Shown: positions 10,917 through 23,800 of the stretch, one piece after another
Layout of the letters: each line of letters opens with the position of its first letter
How positions within the stretch are numbered: position 1 is the stretch's first letter
NCBI GenBank assembly: GCA_003833135.1
Contig: QZLH01000568.1
Coordinates: forward strand, 3,788-67,787
Direction: 5' to 3'
Source: Oehlia diaphana
Lineage: Eukaryota; Glomeromycota; Glomeromycetes; Glomerales; Glomeraceae
DNA: 64,000 bases
The notes under the pieces: generated by a model
The model's database searches: none
Told to the model about the DNA's origin: nothing
Seen by the model: only the letters and a program-made list of their open reading frames with translations
Made by a program: the position numbers and the translations under genes

Positions 10917-12989
10917 TTTTTTTTTTTTTTTTTTTTTGTTTTTGTTTTCTTTTTTTTTTTTTTTTTTTTTTTTTCTTGTACGAAGATCTTGAATCAAAGA
11001 TTTCTTTATTTGACAATATTGAGATCTATCCGTTATGATTAAAAAACTAAATGTAACTAGATTAAACGAGAATCCCAAATTCGTTATCCGATAAATCAAA
11101 TGATTGTCATTCTGATATCGTATGATTTGTATGATTTTTTGATATTGTCATTATTGTCATATCCTAGTAAGGAAAGTAAGGGAAGTAAGGGAAGTAAGGT
11201 TTAGAAAAAAAAAAAATATTTTTTTTTTTTTTTCGGATTTAATTAAAATTATTTGTTTGTAATTAAAATTTCTAAATTCGTAAAATCCTAAATATTGTTA
11301 AAAATACATATACAAAATATATTATGATAATTAATGACTATTTTAATATATTAAAAAAAGAATCACAAAATTTAATTAATTTACACAACAGAATTGAACG
11401 AAAAAACTTTATTAATAGATATTTTTTTTATAAAACAATCATGTGTTTAAAAGATGATGATTCCTTTTACTTAAAAAAAAAACGTAGATTAAGGAGAACA
11501 TTAATTAAATTAGTTCTCAATATATATTCAATCATCATCATCATCTGATACTTAATGACATAAATTCTAATGTCAATCAGTAAAAAAAAATTTAGTTTCT
11601 CCTCTTAAAAAAAAAAACACACACACCTCATTAAGATTTACATGTTTCACAATTTTCTATAAATAAAATTTACCAATAAAATATGTTTAATCACGCTACG
11701 CCATTTGAAAAATATGGAATTCTACTTCAGAAATTAAATGAGCCTTTTATGGTAATTATTTTGTTCTTCATTATAATATGTATTATAATTTTTTTTAGAA
11801 TGTAAGGGAATGGTTACAATATTTTGTTTGATCAACCTTCATCGAATGACATAATTTTACAAAAAAATAGAATTCTCCGGATTTGTTCCCTGTAATTAAT
11901 TTCGGTTCTAAATTTAAAAAAAGAAAGTTAAATAATTTTTTTTTTTCTCCTTTCCTATTTTAACTTATAAGACAAAAACTTTTTTTTTTTTTTTGTGGCG
12001 TTATATTGAAAGATAATATACCATAATATATATATATATATATACTGTATATATAAACATCCGATAACGGGTATTTTCTTATGCGTGGAGGCGCAATCAA
12101 AAGGACCTGCTGCAATAAAGTGAATCTAAAATGATTTTCTTTTTTTATTTAGAAAAATTTTTGGTTTAAAATGTACAAAAAAAAAAAATTATTATTTTTA
12201 ATTTTTTTTTTTCACAATTACTATCTGAAGTATAATTATAATAATAATAATAATAATAAAGATTGCATATTATTATACGTTTTAAGGAAATCTGTTGATT
12301 AATCAATGTGTGATTGATTCAATTATCGTTAAATACTTTGTCATGTTAAATATTGTGCTATCATAATAATAAAAAAAAAATCGTTATTTTTAAACAATAT
12401 CCTCTTCTCAAATTAGATTTTGAACGTTTAACAGTATATAATATAATATAAACATTTTTGCAAGTTGATCCGATTAACGGAAAATCCACTCTCGAACGAA
12501 AAAAATAATGATTTTAATAGAAAATTATTTTTAGTATTCGTTAAAAAATTTCATTATTCAATATTTTGCTCGAAATTAGTGTTCTTCAACGCTTTACTAA
12601 ATTTAACCTTCCCGTAAGAATACATGAATGAAAATTCCTAGAATTTATAAATTACTAATATTACAATTCATCTGATAACTCAGTCAGTGATAAAAGTAGC
12701 GCCAAGCTGTTTCACAAATACAAGTTCCGTAAGTTACAAAACACATTATGCATTGACCAATTTTGATCATTATCAATTGATCATGATAGAGTTGAGTTTA
12801 ATTTCTTTGTTCAAACGGAGCTCTAGATCTTTATAATATATTTGGGCTGCAGGGGGGAGAGAGAGTATTTTGATTATGTTTTACAAAAGGTAAAAAAAAG
12901 GTGAAAAATTATTATTCATTTAACGAATTACACAAATAGAGATCCCGATAAACATTAATTTATTTTCATAGTTTTTGGTGTAAAGGGCC
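10917..12989. other. Intergenic, low-complexity
   Basis: Holds a T tract at 10917-10974, a short GGAAGTAAG-type triplication near 11170-11200, AT dinucleotide runs near 12027-12050 and a TAA-type run near 12237-12259. A 74-codon frame at 11324-11548 is Lys/Ile-rich, shows no motif and is not called. Confidence 0.45.
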
Positions 12990-13835
12990 CGAGAAAAATG
13001 ATGCATATAAAGAGAATGCATCAATGATAAAGTTGATAAACTTTCCTCACGTTTATACCCCCTGTATTACAAAGATTTACTGTACATTTATATCAAACCA
13101 ATTAAAATTTCCTAAAAAATGAGGAGGAATATTGACCGATATATTATTATCTTACATCCTTCCGATGAAATTAAAAAAAAAATAATATTTGTTAAATTGA
13201 AGTTTTATGAGATTTTTTTAAAAAAAATACTTTGTTTTTTTAAACTGTGTCGAACAAATTTTGTTTAGTTGTGTACGAAGTCACTTTAAATAAAGAGTTA
13301 TTTTCATGTTAAAACAATTATTTATATTTTTTTTCGCGATGATACGAATATTATTGGATTTCGTAACAAAATATTGTAGCGTTATTTATAATAAATATGA
13401 TGTATTATACTAAAAATTATTTACACTTCACATTTTTTACACTCCCAACCCGCTAAAATTTCTTATAGGGTTTCCCCCCTTTTTACAAAAATTCTCTTCC
13501 GACTATTACGAAAGATGATGCGATTGGGAAGTTTGCAAATAGCAAACAACTGGCTTCAGATAAAATCCTCACTAGCCAGTTAATACCCATGCACAAAGAT
13601 GTAGAAATCAAAAATGTTATGAAATTTCTTGATCTATTTATATTATTTTTTGAAACTTATAAAATGTGAACTGCTACGGTAGCTGCTACGGTCAATTAAA
13701 GGATACTACTTCAATAAATAGTATTGCGGTTAATAAGCGTGAGATGGTATGAAATTTCTTGGTCTATTATTTTCGAAGTAAACACTATTACGGTCAATTA
13801 AAGATACTGCGATCAATAGTAACAATCATTTACTA
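12990..13835. repeat. Dispersed non-coding repeat, copy A
   Basis: Strong block similarity to 52545-53250, in the same order and orientation. Shared blocks include AATGATAAAGTTGATAAAC, ATATTGACCGATA, AAAATATTGTAGCGTTATTT, CGATTGGGAAGTTTGCAAA, CTGGCTTCAGATAAAATCC and ACCCATGCACAAAGATGTAG. No open frame crosses it and I see no terminal inverted repeats. It is probably a non-autonomous transposon or a solo terminal repeat. Confidence 0.75.
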
Positions 13836-13990
13836 CTGCGGTTAATAAGCGTGTATTATTTTCGAAGCGAACACTATAAAAGACTTTTACTACTGCGGTT
13901 AATAAACGTGAAATGGTATGTATGATTTTCTAAGTGAACACTATTACGGATATATCAATAATCATTTACTGCGGCTAATAAGTAATGTGA
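13670..13990. repeat. Degenerate direct repeats at the 3' side of copy A
   Basis: Units with TACTGCGGTTAATAAGCGTG, TTTTCGAAG.(G/A)AACACTAT and ACGGTCAATTAAAGATACTG alternate at roughly 85-110 bp spacing. They extend beyond the end of the similarity to copy B. Confidence 0.6.
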
Positions 13991-14521
13991 TGCGTGATAC
14001 GGTCGGTATACGCCATGCCTTTTGTGAAAGACAATTATTTACCATTAACTGATTAAGTTTCATCTTTGTTTATTATAATTCTTTGTTGTTATTTTAGGAT
14101 TGTTTAAATAAGAATTGTAATGAAAAATCAAAAATGGGAGAGAAAAAGGAATCATTGATTAATGGGCTTATTGTTTAAGAAACATTAATTATTTAGACGA
14201 AACAATAATAAATTATACGATTCAATAAAAAAATTATTAGAATATCAGTAAAAGATCTATTCATTTTATTTTTAAAAAAAAGTAATAAAATTAAACTACA
14301 ATATATAAAAAAATTACACTACATTTACTACATTTATGTTCGATATCATTGCCCAGCAAAGATATTATTAAAAGTTTTTTTTTAAAAAAGTCCATATCAA
14401 AAAATAAAAAGTTTTTAGAAACGAACTAATAAGGTAAAAGGTAAAAAAGCGGATTTAATGTAAAAAAAGAAAGGTGTAATTGTAGTAACCCCTAATTATA
14501 ATCTTTTTTTTAAAAAAATTT
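13991..14521. other. 3' flank of the second secreted-protein gene
   Basis: AT-rich and without a supported feature. It supplies the 3' flank of the gene ending at 14522. Confidence 0.4.
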
Positions 14522-15274
14522 TTAAGGAAAAGATAAAAGAAGAGATTTGATTCCTGAATCATATTTATCACAAGAAGTTGTAGAATTTGAATCAGAAATA
14601 CAAAAACTATTATTAAAAGTGGTAGCAAATTGGTTTAATTCAAATTTAATATTCTTCGTAACGATTTCCATAAAATCCTTTGTTTGATTTTTTTCAAAAG
14701 AATCAGATTTTGTAATAACTTTATTAGTAATTTTAATAAATGAACTTGTAAAATTTCCATTATCTGAAACATGATCATTTAAAGATTCTTTAAGTGATTC
14801 AACATTTCTTGGTTTAACATGTTCATTCATAAAATGACAAATTGAAGGAGGATTTCCACAAATATAATCTTGTTGTTCACAATCACTTAATGTCCAATTA
14901 ACACCAGGTTTAGGTTGTATAACTTTTAAAGGTTTTTGACATTGTCCTTTAAATTTTGGATCCTTTGAAAATATTGAATCTTCAACAATATCTTTACAAT
15001 TATTAGAAAATTCTGTTCTTGATTTATTAACTTGATTTAAAATTGCTGTATCAACCAAATTTTTAACTTGATTAACAACATTAACATCTAAACCATTATA
15101 AATATTATTCGTTAAATTATTACCAAGAGTATCAAAAAGTGGATTCCATTCTTGTGTATAACTATTACAAAATGCTAATGAGATACCATCACGACAACTT
15201 TGTTCACATGCTTGATTTTTATCGAATAAAAAAGTGGTGATAAAAATAATTATAAAAATTGGTGAGAATTTCAT
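14522..15274 (-). CDS. Secreted Cys-rich protein, copy 2 (250 aa)
   Basis: Paralogue of the protein at 8141-8887. MKFSPIFIIIFITTFLF is a signal peptide, with cleavage probably just before CEQSC. It keeps CEQSCR.GISLAF, SIF..DP.FKGQCQ.PL, WT..DC..QDYICGNPP..CH.M, KPRNV...ESLND, CDKYD and the LLSFP end. The central helix-forming part is more diverged and has gained N-x-S/T sequons. Single exon. A T tract of more than 30 bases lies at about 15330-15360, some 60-90 bp upstream of the ATG. The spacing of about 6 kb and shared orientation suggest an old tandem duplication. Function unknown. Confidence 0.85.
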   Translation of the reverse strand: MKFSPIFIIIFITTFLFDKNQACEQSCRDGISLAFCNSYTQEWNPLFDTLGNNLTNNIYNGLDVNVVNQVKNLVDTAILNQVNKSRTEFSNNCKDIVEDSIFSKDPKFKGQCQKPLKVIQPKPGVNWTLSDCEQQDYICGNPPSICHFMNEHVKPRNVESLKESLNDHVSDNGNFTSSFIKITNKVITKSDSFEKNQTKDFMEIVTKNIKFELNQFATTFNNSFCISDSNSTTSCDKYDSGIKSLLLSFP

Positions 15275-15325
15275 TTTTTGATTGGTTTATTTTTTTTTTA
15301 AAAAAAAAGAAAAGAAAAATAGGGA

Positions 15326-15364
<39 letters not shown>

Positions 15365-16786
15365 AGTTTTTTTAAAAGTTTCAATGAAAGGATAAAGATG
15401 AAAAAGTTAGCATTTTTATATACTTTCCTGAAACATGCTAAATTTCATAAAGATTGTCTACATTACTTTGTCTAAACGTCAACATCAGTTATCATACTTA
15501 TACTTAATCAGTTACTATAGTACTAAATATAAAACCTCTTATAATTATTTAAACCCTTTAAACCTAAATAGAGTAATGATGTGGCGCTTCTGCCGATTTT
15601 CATTCCCACTCCCGGAAATTTCTTAAGTAAATCATGAGCATATATTTTACACCGTTCATAATGTCATACCTTTTTAGTTTTACTAGGATTTAATTAAATT
15701 ACATAATTCATACATGTAATTAAGATAAACTAGTTCAACTAGTTAATTTATTATACTTGAGTATGCGCCACATCACATAATTCAATATATGTTTGGAAAG
15801 GAAACGTCTCATTTTTCTTCATTGGCAATAATAATAATTAAAATACTAGTAATTTTTTTTTTTTTTTTAAAAAAAAAAAAAGAATTAATGGATAAAAAAA
15901 TTATAAGGTCCACTTTAAAGATCGTTCGGATTTTTAATCGGTAAATGCGGATCCAATGATCAAATGATCCAATGATCCTATTATGCTTCGAACTTTCTAT
16001 AGAAATTTCTTAATCGAATTCTTAAAAAAATTCGGAAAATTATGAATAAAAACAAACAAACAAATTTCAAATGGAGTAATTGTTTAAATTTAAACTTTTA
16101 TTACTCGAAAAAACCTTAAAAAAAGCAATCTTTTTTGCTGTTGGATTTGTATTTTGTGAAACACGTGTATATCACGTGATAAAATTCTAAAGGCGCAGAG
16201 AATTTCGTTCGTTAACGTCTTTTAAATAAATCGCCATGAAAATTGTGAAAACTCTTTCTTTTTGAAATGAATAAAATAAAATAAAATAAAAAATTCCGGG
16301 TTTCTGACGTATTATATGCAAAAAAAGGTATGAATAATCTAATATTTTTCGGTCAAAACCCGGTTTTTAATTTAAGTTAAATTACTTGATACAACTGGAT
16401 ACTAATTTAAAACAAATCTAAAATTAAATTTATTTAATAATTGTAAAATGAATAATAGAGTTCTTACAAAAAGTTCAAAGATGACGTGATTCTAATTATT
16501 ACATATGGCGTAGTTATCCAATTCATAACAAAATTTGTTAATTACTTTATTAATACTGAAAAGAAAATTATTACTAATATAATGTGATGCTTAACGAAAT
16601 TTAGTTGAACTTCTCATACTTTCTCATACTTTCCCATATAACTTCTGTATTCAAAACTGAAGTATCGTGAATTTTATTAATGATTGAGCAAATTATCTCC
16701 ACCCGCCTGAAGACCTCATGGTCTCCATGAAAAGACCCTTCGTAATGCCTAAGGCCGAATATCTTGCTTAGTAAAACTATTTAATA
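15275..16786. other. Intergenic with a possible small inverted-repeat element (15577-15776)
   Basis: GATGTGGCGC near 15580 is matched by its reverse complement near 15767, about 200 bp apart. This could be the terminal repeats of a small element, but no clear target duplication was found. No supported gene lies in the rest. Confidence 0.35.
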
Positions 16787-18662
16787 TTAATATCTTCCAA
16801 ACCAAAACGGGCATTCCCTTTTTACACAACGAGTTTTACTAACAAGCCTATTAAATTCAGGAGTGTCCAATGTATTCTTTTTGAATGATGATTTTAATTC
16901 TAACTGAGCTGATCCCGGATTCTCAAGTTTATCAATAAAGATATCATAAGATTCCAATAAAATATTTCGTATATTTAATAGAACGTGTAACTCTTCTATA
17001 AAAATAAATAGGTCCTTTATTGTCTCGGGTATCGAAATTTGAGCAATATGATTCATTGTATATAATCCTTCACTTATTAAATCAAGAATATAGAAATCCA
17101 CCTTGTATGCGATACATTGAAATCCTAATATTTTTATCTCTGCTCCTCTTGAAATTGCTGAGTCGATACAATCTTTCATAAACACACCTACCCTGATTAA
17201 ATCAAGACAGTTTTTATATACGCTGTTTTTCTCGGATGGACCAGACACTTCACCAACATAAATAATATTTGTCGTCTGAGACTGATATTTCATCGTTACT
17301 ACAAAATCTGGCTGTTTTGTTCTTGATCCGTCAAGTTTTCTTATTCTACTTTCCGTTAGGGCCGTATTTGGCCATTGAGCTATATATTTATCCGGGTTAT
17401 GAAAAGCATCTTTCATGATTCTGTCTAAATAATTGGTGATTAATGTTAATTCACTTGGTTCATTCCTGATTTTATCGATTGGTAGAGTTCTTATCAAATC
17501 CAGCATTAAAAACCCAAAATTATTCCTCAATTCATTTCTATTTGCAAGATTTGTACATAAAAGATCAATTGCATTACTACGTGAAACTTTCAAGCATGTT
17601 TTAATAACATTCCTATATATGCACTCAATTTCTGTATCCAATGATATAGATAATGTCGGCGTATATTCATGATGAATTGATGCAAGTACTTGCAAACCAA
17701 ATATTTCTACCATTTTTGTAGAATAAGAATTTGGTATCAAGACAAGTATTGATGATAATGATAAAATCTCGTGCGTATTTGATTCAACATACAGCCCTTC
17801 AGTATTAGCGTGTGAAATGGCTTCATTAATATAAGCTCTAAATCTTGCCGATATGTTAACATTATTCATACACAAATCAGATTCTAAACTCCCTATTTGT
17901 AATAAATTTGAAGGAACATTAGTTATGATAATCTTTTCGTTTTCGGTGAATGAATCTCCAGAAGAATGTTGCGATATTGGAGATGGAGTTTTATATCCAT
18001 CGTCACTTTCATCATCTGATTCATTGGAATTATCTTGTTCTTTACTTATACCATCTGATGTTTCGTTAGAAATAATTGGACCCTTTTTTACGTGTAGAAT
18101 AATGTCAGTTAGTGTTTGTGGTCAATAAACTAAAATTATTGATTAAGCTTAACTAACATTTTGCTTGATAAACTGGAGATGTGTTTGATTTAGAGCCAAT
18201 TTTTCATTGCTAGTGGCCTCTAATTGAGCTGTGAGATGAGATTCAATAAGAACTTTTTGTTTGAGTCTTTGACGCTTCGACTTTTCTTTCAAGGATCTTG
18301 AAGTAGCTTTAGCTTTACGCTTCCGTTGGGATTCTTTACTAATCTAATGTGAAGAGGAAACAGAAGTCGGTGAGATATTTGTATACCCTCAGTTAAAAGA
18401 CGTACTGGTTCTTTAAAAAACACGTCAAGTTCGCAACATTTTGTACATTTTTAAGCTTATTCTGTGCAGCATTAGCAATCAAAGGGTTTTCGCATTCATT
18501 CATAATATGTCTTAGAGAGCTAGCAAACTGGGAACAATGATTCTGGCTGTTAGAGAAATACCGAAATTGCCACAATTGCCACCTCGAGCAGGGATTTACG
18601 TGAAAAAACTCGTGAGCTTTATGAGGAATAGAGCACAACTGAGAACACGTTGACGCGTGCAT
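16787..18662 (-). CDS. Three-exon protein, tentative PD-(D/E)XK-like domain (577 aa)
   Basis: Model: exon 1 18662-18406 (ATG at 18662), exon 2 18338-18158, exon 3 18082-16787. The introns have donors GTACGT and GTTAGT and acceptors ATTAG and AAAAAG; phases join exactly and total 578 codons with the stop. The N-terminus is Cys/His-rich (C-x3-C ... H ... C) and finger-like. Exon 2 encodes a strongly basic, coiled-coil-like stretch beginning KESQRKRKAKATSR. Exon 3 starts with an acidic Ser-rich linker, then a globular domain with KQPDFVV and a strand YVGEVSGP. A D...E-x pair of this kind recalls PD-(D/E)XK nucleases, but the usual Lys after the Glu motif is missing. It could be a transposon-derived nuclease family or a domesticated relative. 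Confidence in the model is fair, in function low. Confidence 0.6.
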
Positions 18663-18911
18663 GTAGTGTCAATTTTTTGAGGCTCAACTTTTATTTGACA
18701 CGACAACGTGACGGTCATGACGTGACTAATAAAGTATTATGATAAGGGACGATGATTTTCTGCTCATGCTCATGTAAAATCTGTTGAAACTCGAACTTCG
18801 ATGCGACACTGCAGCTCATGATATGTAGATGCGTAACACAGTCTTGATACATGGTAGATTATAATCTACTCTTTGTTCATGTTCATAGATCTCTTTTCTT
18901 TCGCGTTCACC
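18663..18911. other. Upstream flank of the three-exon gene
   Basis: No supported feature. The GC content is higher than in the neighbours and rises toward the satellite. Confidence 0.35.
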
Positions 18912-19790
18912 AACACCGGGGAGGCAGACCCTGTATTACTTATGGCGGCAATAGGTCCTTTTAAGAATGGACTGGGGCCATTATGACTCCTAAAGCTTTA
19001 TATCTCTCCTCCCGGTAGACATCCACGTATACCTAACCATGATATTGTTTCTTTAAATTAATTGGAAAAGAAAGGATCAAAATATATCTGTGATTCTGAA
19101 AAACTTAGATTATTCAAAAAATATTACATCAGAACTCATGGAAAAGGTATAATAAATATATTTAATTGATAAAGTAATAATAAATTTTTAATTCAATATA
19201 TTAACAACATATTAATAATATATTTTATTTGAAGATTAAAAAAATATGAACGCGCGCTAAACACCGGGGAGGCAGACCCTGTATTGCTTATGGTCTTTGC
19301 TTCGGCAATAGGTCCTTTTAAGGATGGACTGGGCGTTCCATTACGACTCCTAAAGCTTTATATCTCTCCTCCCGGTAGTCATCCACGCGTACTTAACGTG
19401 GTTGCACCATGATACTGTTTCTTTGAATTAAAATATGAACGCGCACTAAACACCGGGGAGGCAGACCCTGTATTGCTTATGGTCTTTGCTTCGGCAATAG
19501 GTCCTTTTAAGGACGGACTGGGGCGTTCCATTACGACTCCTAAGGCTTTATATCTCTCCTCCCGGTAGTCATCCACGCATACTTAACGTGGTTGCACCAT
19601 GATACTGTTTCTTTGAATTAAAATATGAACGCGCACTAAACACCGGGGAGGCAGACCCTGTATTGCTTATGGTCTTTGCTTCGGCAACACCTTTTAAGGA
19701 TGGACTGGGCGTTACATTACGACTCCTAAGACTTTATATCTCTCCTCCCAGTAGTCATCCACGTATACTTAACGTGGTTGCACCAAAATT
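18912..19790. repeat. ~190-bp satellite, four copies
   Basis: ACACCGGGGAGGCAGACCCT recurs at 18913, 19261, 19450 and 19640. The last three are spaced 189 and 190 bp. Units also share ATAGGTCCTTTTAAGGATGG, TTTATATCTCTCCTCC and ATGATACTGTTTCTTTGAAT. Copy 1 lacks part of the middle and is separated from copy 2 by an AT-rich insert (about 19035-19240). Copy 4 has a deletion at the poly-pyrimidine part. Units are much more GC-rich than the surroundings. Short frames inside them are not continuous from unit to unit, so I do not call a gene. Confidence 0.85.
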
Positions 19791-20802
19791 CCTGGATATT
19801 CTTAATTGTCCAGATCTGTCAGAAGATAAGTACATAAACATCAGACTTTCGAAAAAATTATCCCGCCCGTTATAAATTCTCACTTATCTATATCTCTCCA
19901 GTTAAATCTAGATCATATAAAGAGTTAAGTTTCGCGAAAGAATTTTAAAGAATTTCAGATCTGTAGCATAAATTCCGTAGTTAGCAAGAGACAGAGAATA
20001 ATATAGTCACGATGGGAATCACTCTTACCATTATATTTCATTTTACTCTGCCCTGTGATCGAAAGATTTATTTCTTGGCCGACATGAAGTTCTTATTACT
20101 GTGTAGGAGTCTTATACTTTTCATGAATCTCGATTGTGTCGCTGGTAACCTTGTCATTGAGAAAACGATATAACGAGTTCCACTGGATTTTCTCTGTAGG
20201 CATTTCCTCAAGCAATAGAAGTAGTTTACTAGAAATTGCCCGTTAAAACTACCTAGAACCGTCTGGTATCACTGGTCTTGTACACTAGCAGAGTTCCCAA
20301 GACGTGATGCTAGATGAATTCCGTTACAATACCTTTATCCCAACCTTGCCAGACTTAAGATAGAGGATCGAATACATCTTCCTGCCTACACTTACCCTGC
20401 TAACCCATTTTAACGCTATTTAATAATTTTATTTTTCGATGTATTATTAGTTATTTCGAAGGGTGAGGTCCTGCGCGTCGGGATCAACCTTGATTTAGTT
20501 CCAGATAGTTCCCTTTATTATTTTTAACATATAGTTATAATTGTATCTGAACTCGGTGAACCACTCTTCTTGAAATAAATGTATTATTAGTTATGTTTAA
20601 GGGAATCATTGGATTATTGGACCCAAAATTTTTTATTCAATCAAATAAAAAACGTGTGTTACATATTATCACAGTAATCTAAAATCATTTTGAAGCCACT
20701 AACTACACAAAGTCAATTACTCTCCCTTATGTTATATTATTTCATTATATGATTAAGATTAATCTAAGTAAATTATATTATAAATCCTTATATGTATAAA
20801 TT
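19791..20802. other. Intergenic, 3' of the ABC transporter
   Basis: No gene or repeat recognised. The last ~150 bases are the probable 3' untranslated region of the transporter. Confidence 0.4.
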
Positions 20803-23800
20803 CTAAACGTCTTTATTGCCTTTCTTTAAAGCTAAAGACAATAATTGATCAAATTCCCCAGAATTTTGACACATTTTATAGAATAAAGATTCATGATTTG
20901 TTATTAGATTATGAGGACTATCAAATTCTACTATATTACCTTGATCTGTAAATTTAATAATAGAAAAGAGATAAATAAAATAAAATATTCAAAGTATTAT
21001 TATAAAAGTTAAGCATAAAGTTTTCTTACCAAGTACTAATATCCTATCATAATCAATAATGGTTCTCAATCGATGTGCAATACACATAATAGTACAATCT
21101 ATAAATTCGGTTCTTATCATCTGTTGTATCTTTTCATCAGTAGCGAAATCGATACTAATAAAACAATCATAAAATAAATAAATAATTCAAACTTTATATA
21201 CTAGTAAATAAAAAATATCAAAATTTTGTATGTATAAATTACCTTGCAGTAGCTTCATCCATTAGAATCACTTTACTGCTTCTCAATAAAGCTCTAGCCA
21301 AACACAATAATTGCCTTTGTCCTTGACTAAAGTTTTTACCACCTTCACTTACAGGTGTATCCAAATCCTTAAATACGTTTACGTTATCGTACACATTTGA
21401 ACCTCTACTTCCTCTCCTACTCGCTAAACTTTTTCCACCCACACTTCCTCTCCTATCCAATGTTCTATATGATGAAGTATCTGAAGCAATAATTTGTTCT
21501 ACGTCGGACGGTATTAAATGAACACGTTTCAACGAAGATAAAATTTCAAAATCTTCATATTGTGAAAATACATCTAAATTTGAACGGATTGTTCCTATGA
21601 ATAATTAAGTAAAAGAATTTAATTAATATAATGTGTAAATAAATGATTCTCATTAATCAATAATGTTTTTACCGCTAAAAAGTATAGGATCTTGTGGTAT
21701 AATTGTAATTCTCGATCTTAAATCTTCAACTCCAATTGAACTAATATCAATGTCATCAATTGATATTTTTCCATTGGATGGTTCAACAAATCTAAATAAT
21801 GATAATGCTATCGTTGATTTTCCTGATCCCGTCCTATTACATAAATTATTAAGAAAAAAAAATACATTATCATCTAAATAACCGTATCAGACTTTTTAAG
21901 AAAAGATAAAAAATTGTTTACCTTCCGACGATTCCGACTTTTTCACCTCCTTTAACACTAAAACCAATATGATGTAATACTGGTTCTAAATCTTCTGCAT
22001 ATTTAACTTCTAAATTTTCTACTTTAATTTTTCCTTCATATGGCCAAGCAGCTGGAGGTCTTGGATATTTTATGGCATGAGCTTCTTGTGGCAATTCTGA
22101 AAATTCGCACACTCTTTCAACAGCATTTAAACTCATTTCTAATAAAGAATATCTCCTTATTGTCCACATAATTTGTTCTGAAAAGTTTAGTGCAAATGAC
22201 AATGACAATCCTGCTAAACCTGAATCTATTGTGTCTATATTGTAAAGTAAAAAGATGCCAGCAAAGAAGGCTAAAAATGCACCAGATAAATTGTAACGGA
22301 CTGATAACCATCTATTGGCAATCCACATATTAAAACACGCTCGATGATTTGTATCAATCCTTAATTTAAAAATCGAATTTAGTATATAATTAAATTTTTG
22401 TATTAAGATTAGAGATAACATACTTATCAAATGTATCTTGCATAAATCGCTTCGTAGCGCCATATGCTCTGATTGTTGTAATTCCTCTAAAAATAATATT
22501 GATAATAAGTTAAGAAGTCATTTAAAACTACATATTTAAGCTAATTATTCTTACATTAAAGTTTCCGTAAAATGTGAATACAAAGGTGACCTTGTCACAG
22601 AATCCAATCTTTTACACTCTCGAGAAGCTTTAAGGTATAATATTCCGACTGTCACGTAAATAACGCCTAGTAGAATACAATGCGTAACAAGTTAAAAGAT
22701 GATATAAAAATACGTGTATCAAGCGATTTTATTAAAATACATACCAGCTATAATGGCAGCGACAAGAAATTCTAAAAATAACAATGATTTTAGTACATAA
22801 AAATATTATAATAATAAAAATGTATGAATGGAAATACCTTTTGTGATGGCTGTTATCACAAATGTAGTAGTAATTGTCATAAGGACCTATAATTAATAAG
22901 AAAGAATATTTATTAGTTAGGGAAATTAAATAAAAATACGAAAAAACCATAAATAATTTTGCTTACATTAGATAATACCCAAGAAAGTTCGCCTAAATAA
23001 AGACACAATATTAAAACTTTTTTAAATTTAAAATAAAACTATATAAATATCTTTTAAATTTATACCTGATAATTTACTATCAATAGTTTCAAAATCCTTG
23101 CTGAATCTATTAAGGATTCTTCCAACAGGTGTAGTATCGAAAAATCTAAGCGGAGCTCTAAGGACTTGATGAAGCAAGGTTTTGTGTAATTTTTTTGAAG
23201 CTTTTAAACCCCCATAATAAAGTATGGTAAATCTTACAACTCCAAAAATACTAGATATCAATGTAATTAATATATAAATGTTCAAATAGTAATCTATACT
23301 ATGTTCTTCAGTATGCTCTTGATTATCATCATCATAATTAAATGGAAGAATTCTTGCTGATAAAATCCTTTCTATTTGTTGATTTAATAAATAAGTTGGA
23401 GTAATTACTTGTGAAATTGTCGTTATATTTATTGAAGTCAAAAAAGGGGAAATTTCATATATTGATGTATAATTATTATTGAAATCATTTTCTAAATTTG
23501 CATTTGACCATACTTTTAGCCACCAGCTTTCCATAATCTGAGTCGTTCTAGTTACAATATAAATTATTACGACTAAAGACCAGAATATTACATATCCATT
23601 AGCACGGACATAAGTCTTATATATCCTTAATCTAACAGCTCCAGCCGGACGTGCTTAAATAATAAATTATCAATTTCTAAGATTAGTAAGAATTTCTAAC
23701 AAAAAAAAATTTACTTCGTCATGTAATAATACCTTCTTCTTCAACGAGAATCTTAGGTTTTTTGGAAATTTTCTTTTTTACTTGCACATCACTTAAATTA

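Noticed and set aside
10359..11099. Long - strand frame spanning the first gap
   Set aside because: It is mostly N with poly-Lys/Phe ends from homopolymers; no real coding evidence.
11324..11548. 74-codon + frame
   Set aside because: Lys/Ile/Asn-rich composition expected from AT-rich DNA; no motif, no homologue in the window.
15435..15626. 63-codon + frame
   Set aside because: No recognisable feature; overlaps a possible inverted-repeat element.
17853..18128. 91-codon + strand frame
   Set aside because: Antisense shadow of exon 3 and intron 2 of the - strand three-exon gene.
19379..19875. Frames in the satellite (both strands)
   Set aside because: Not continuous between units and broken by the 189/190-bp spacing.
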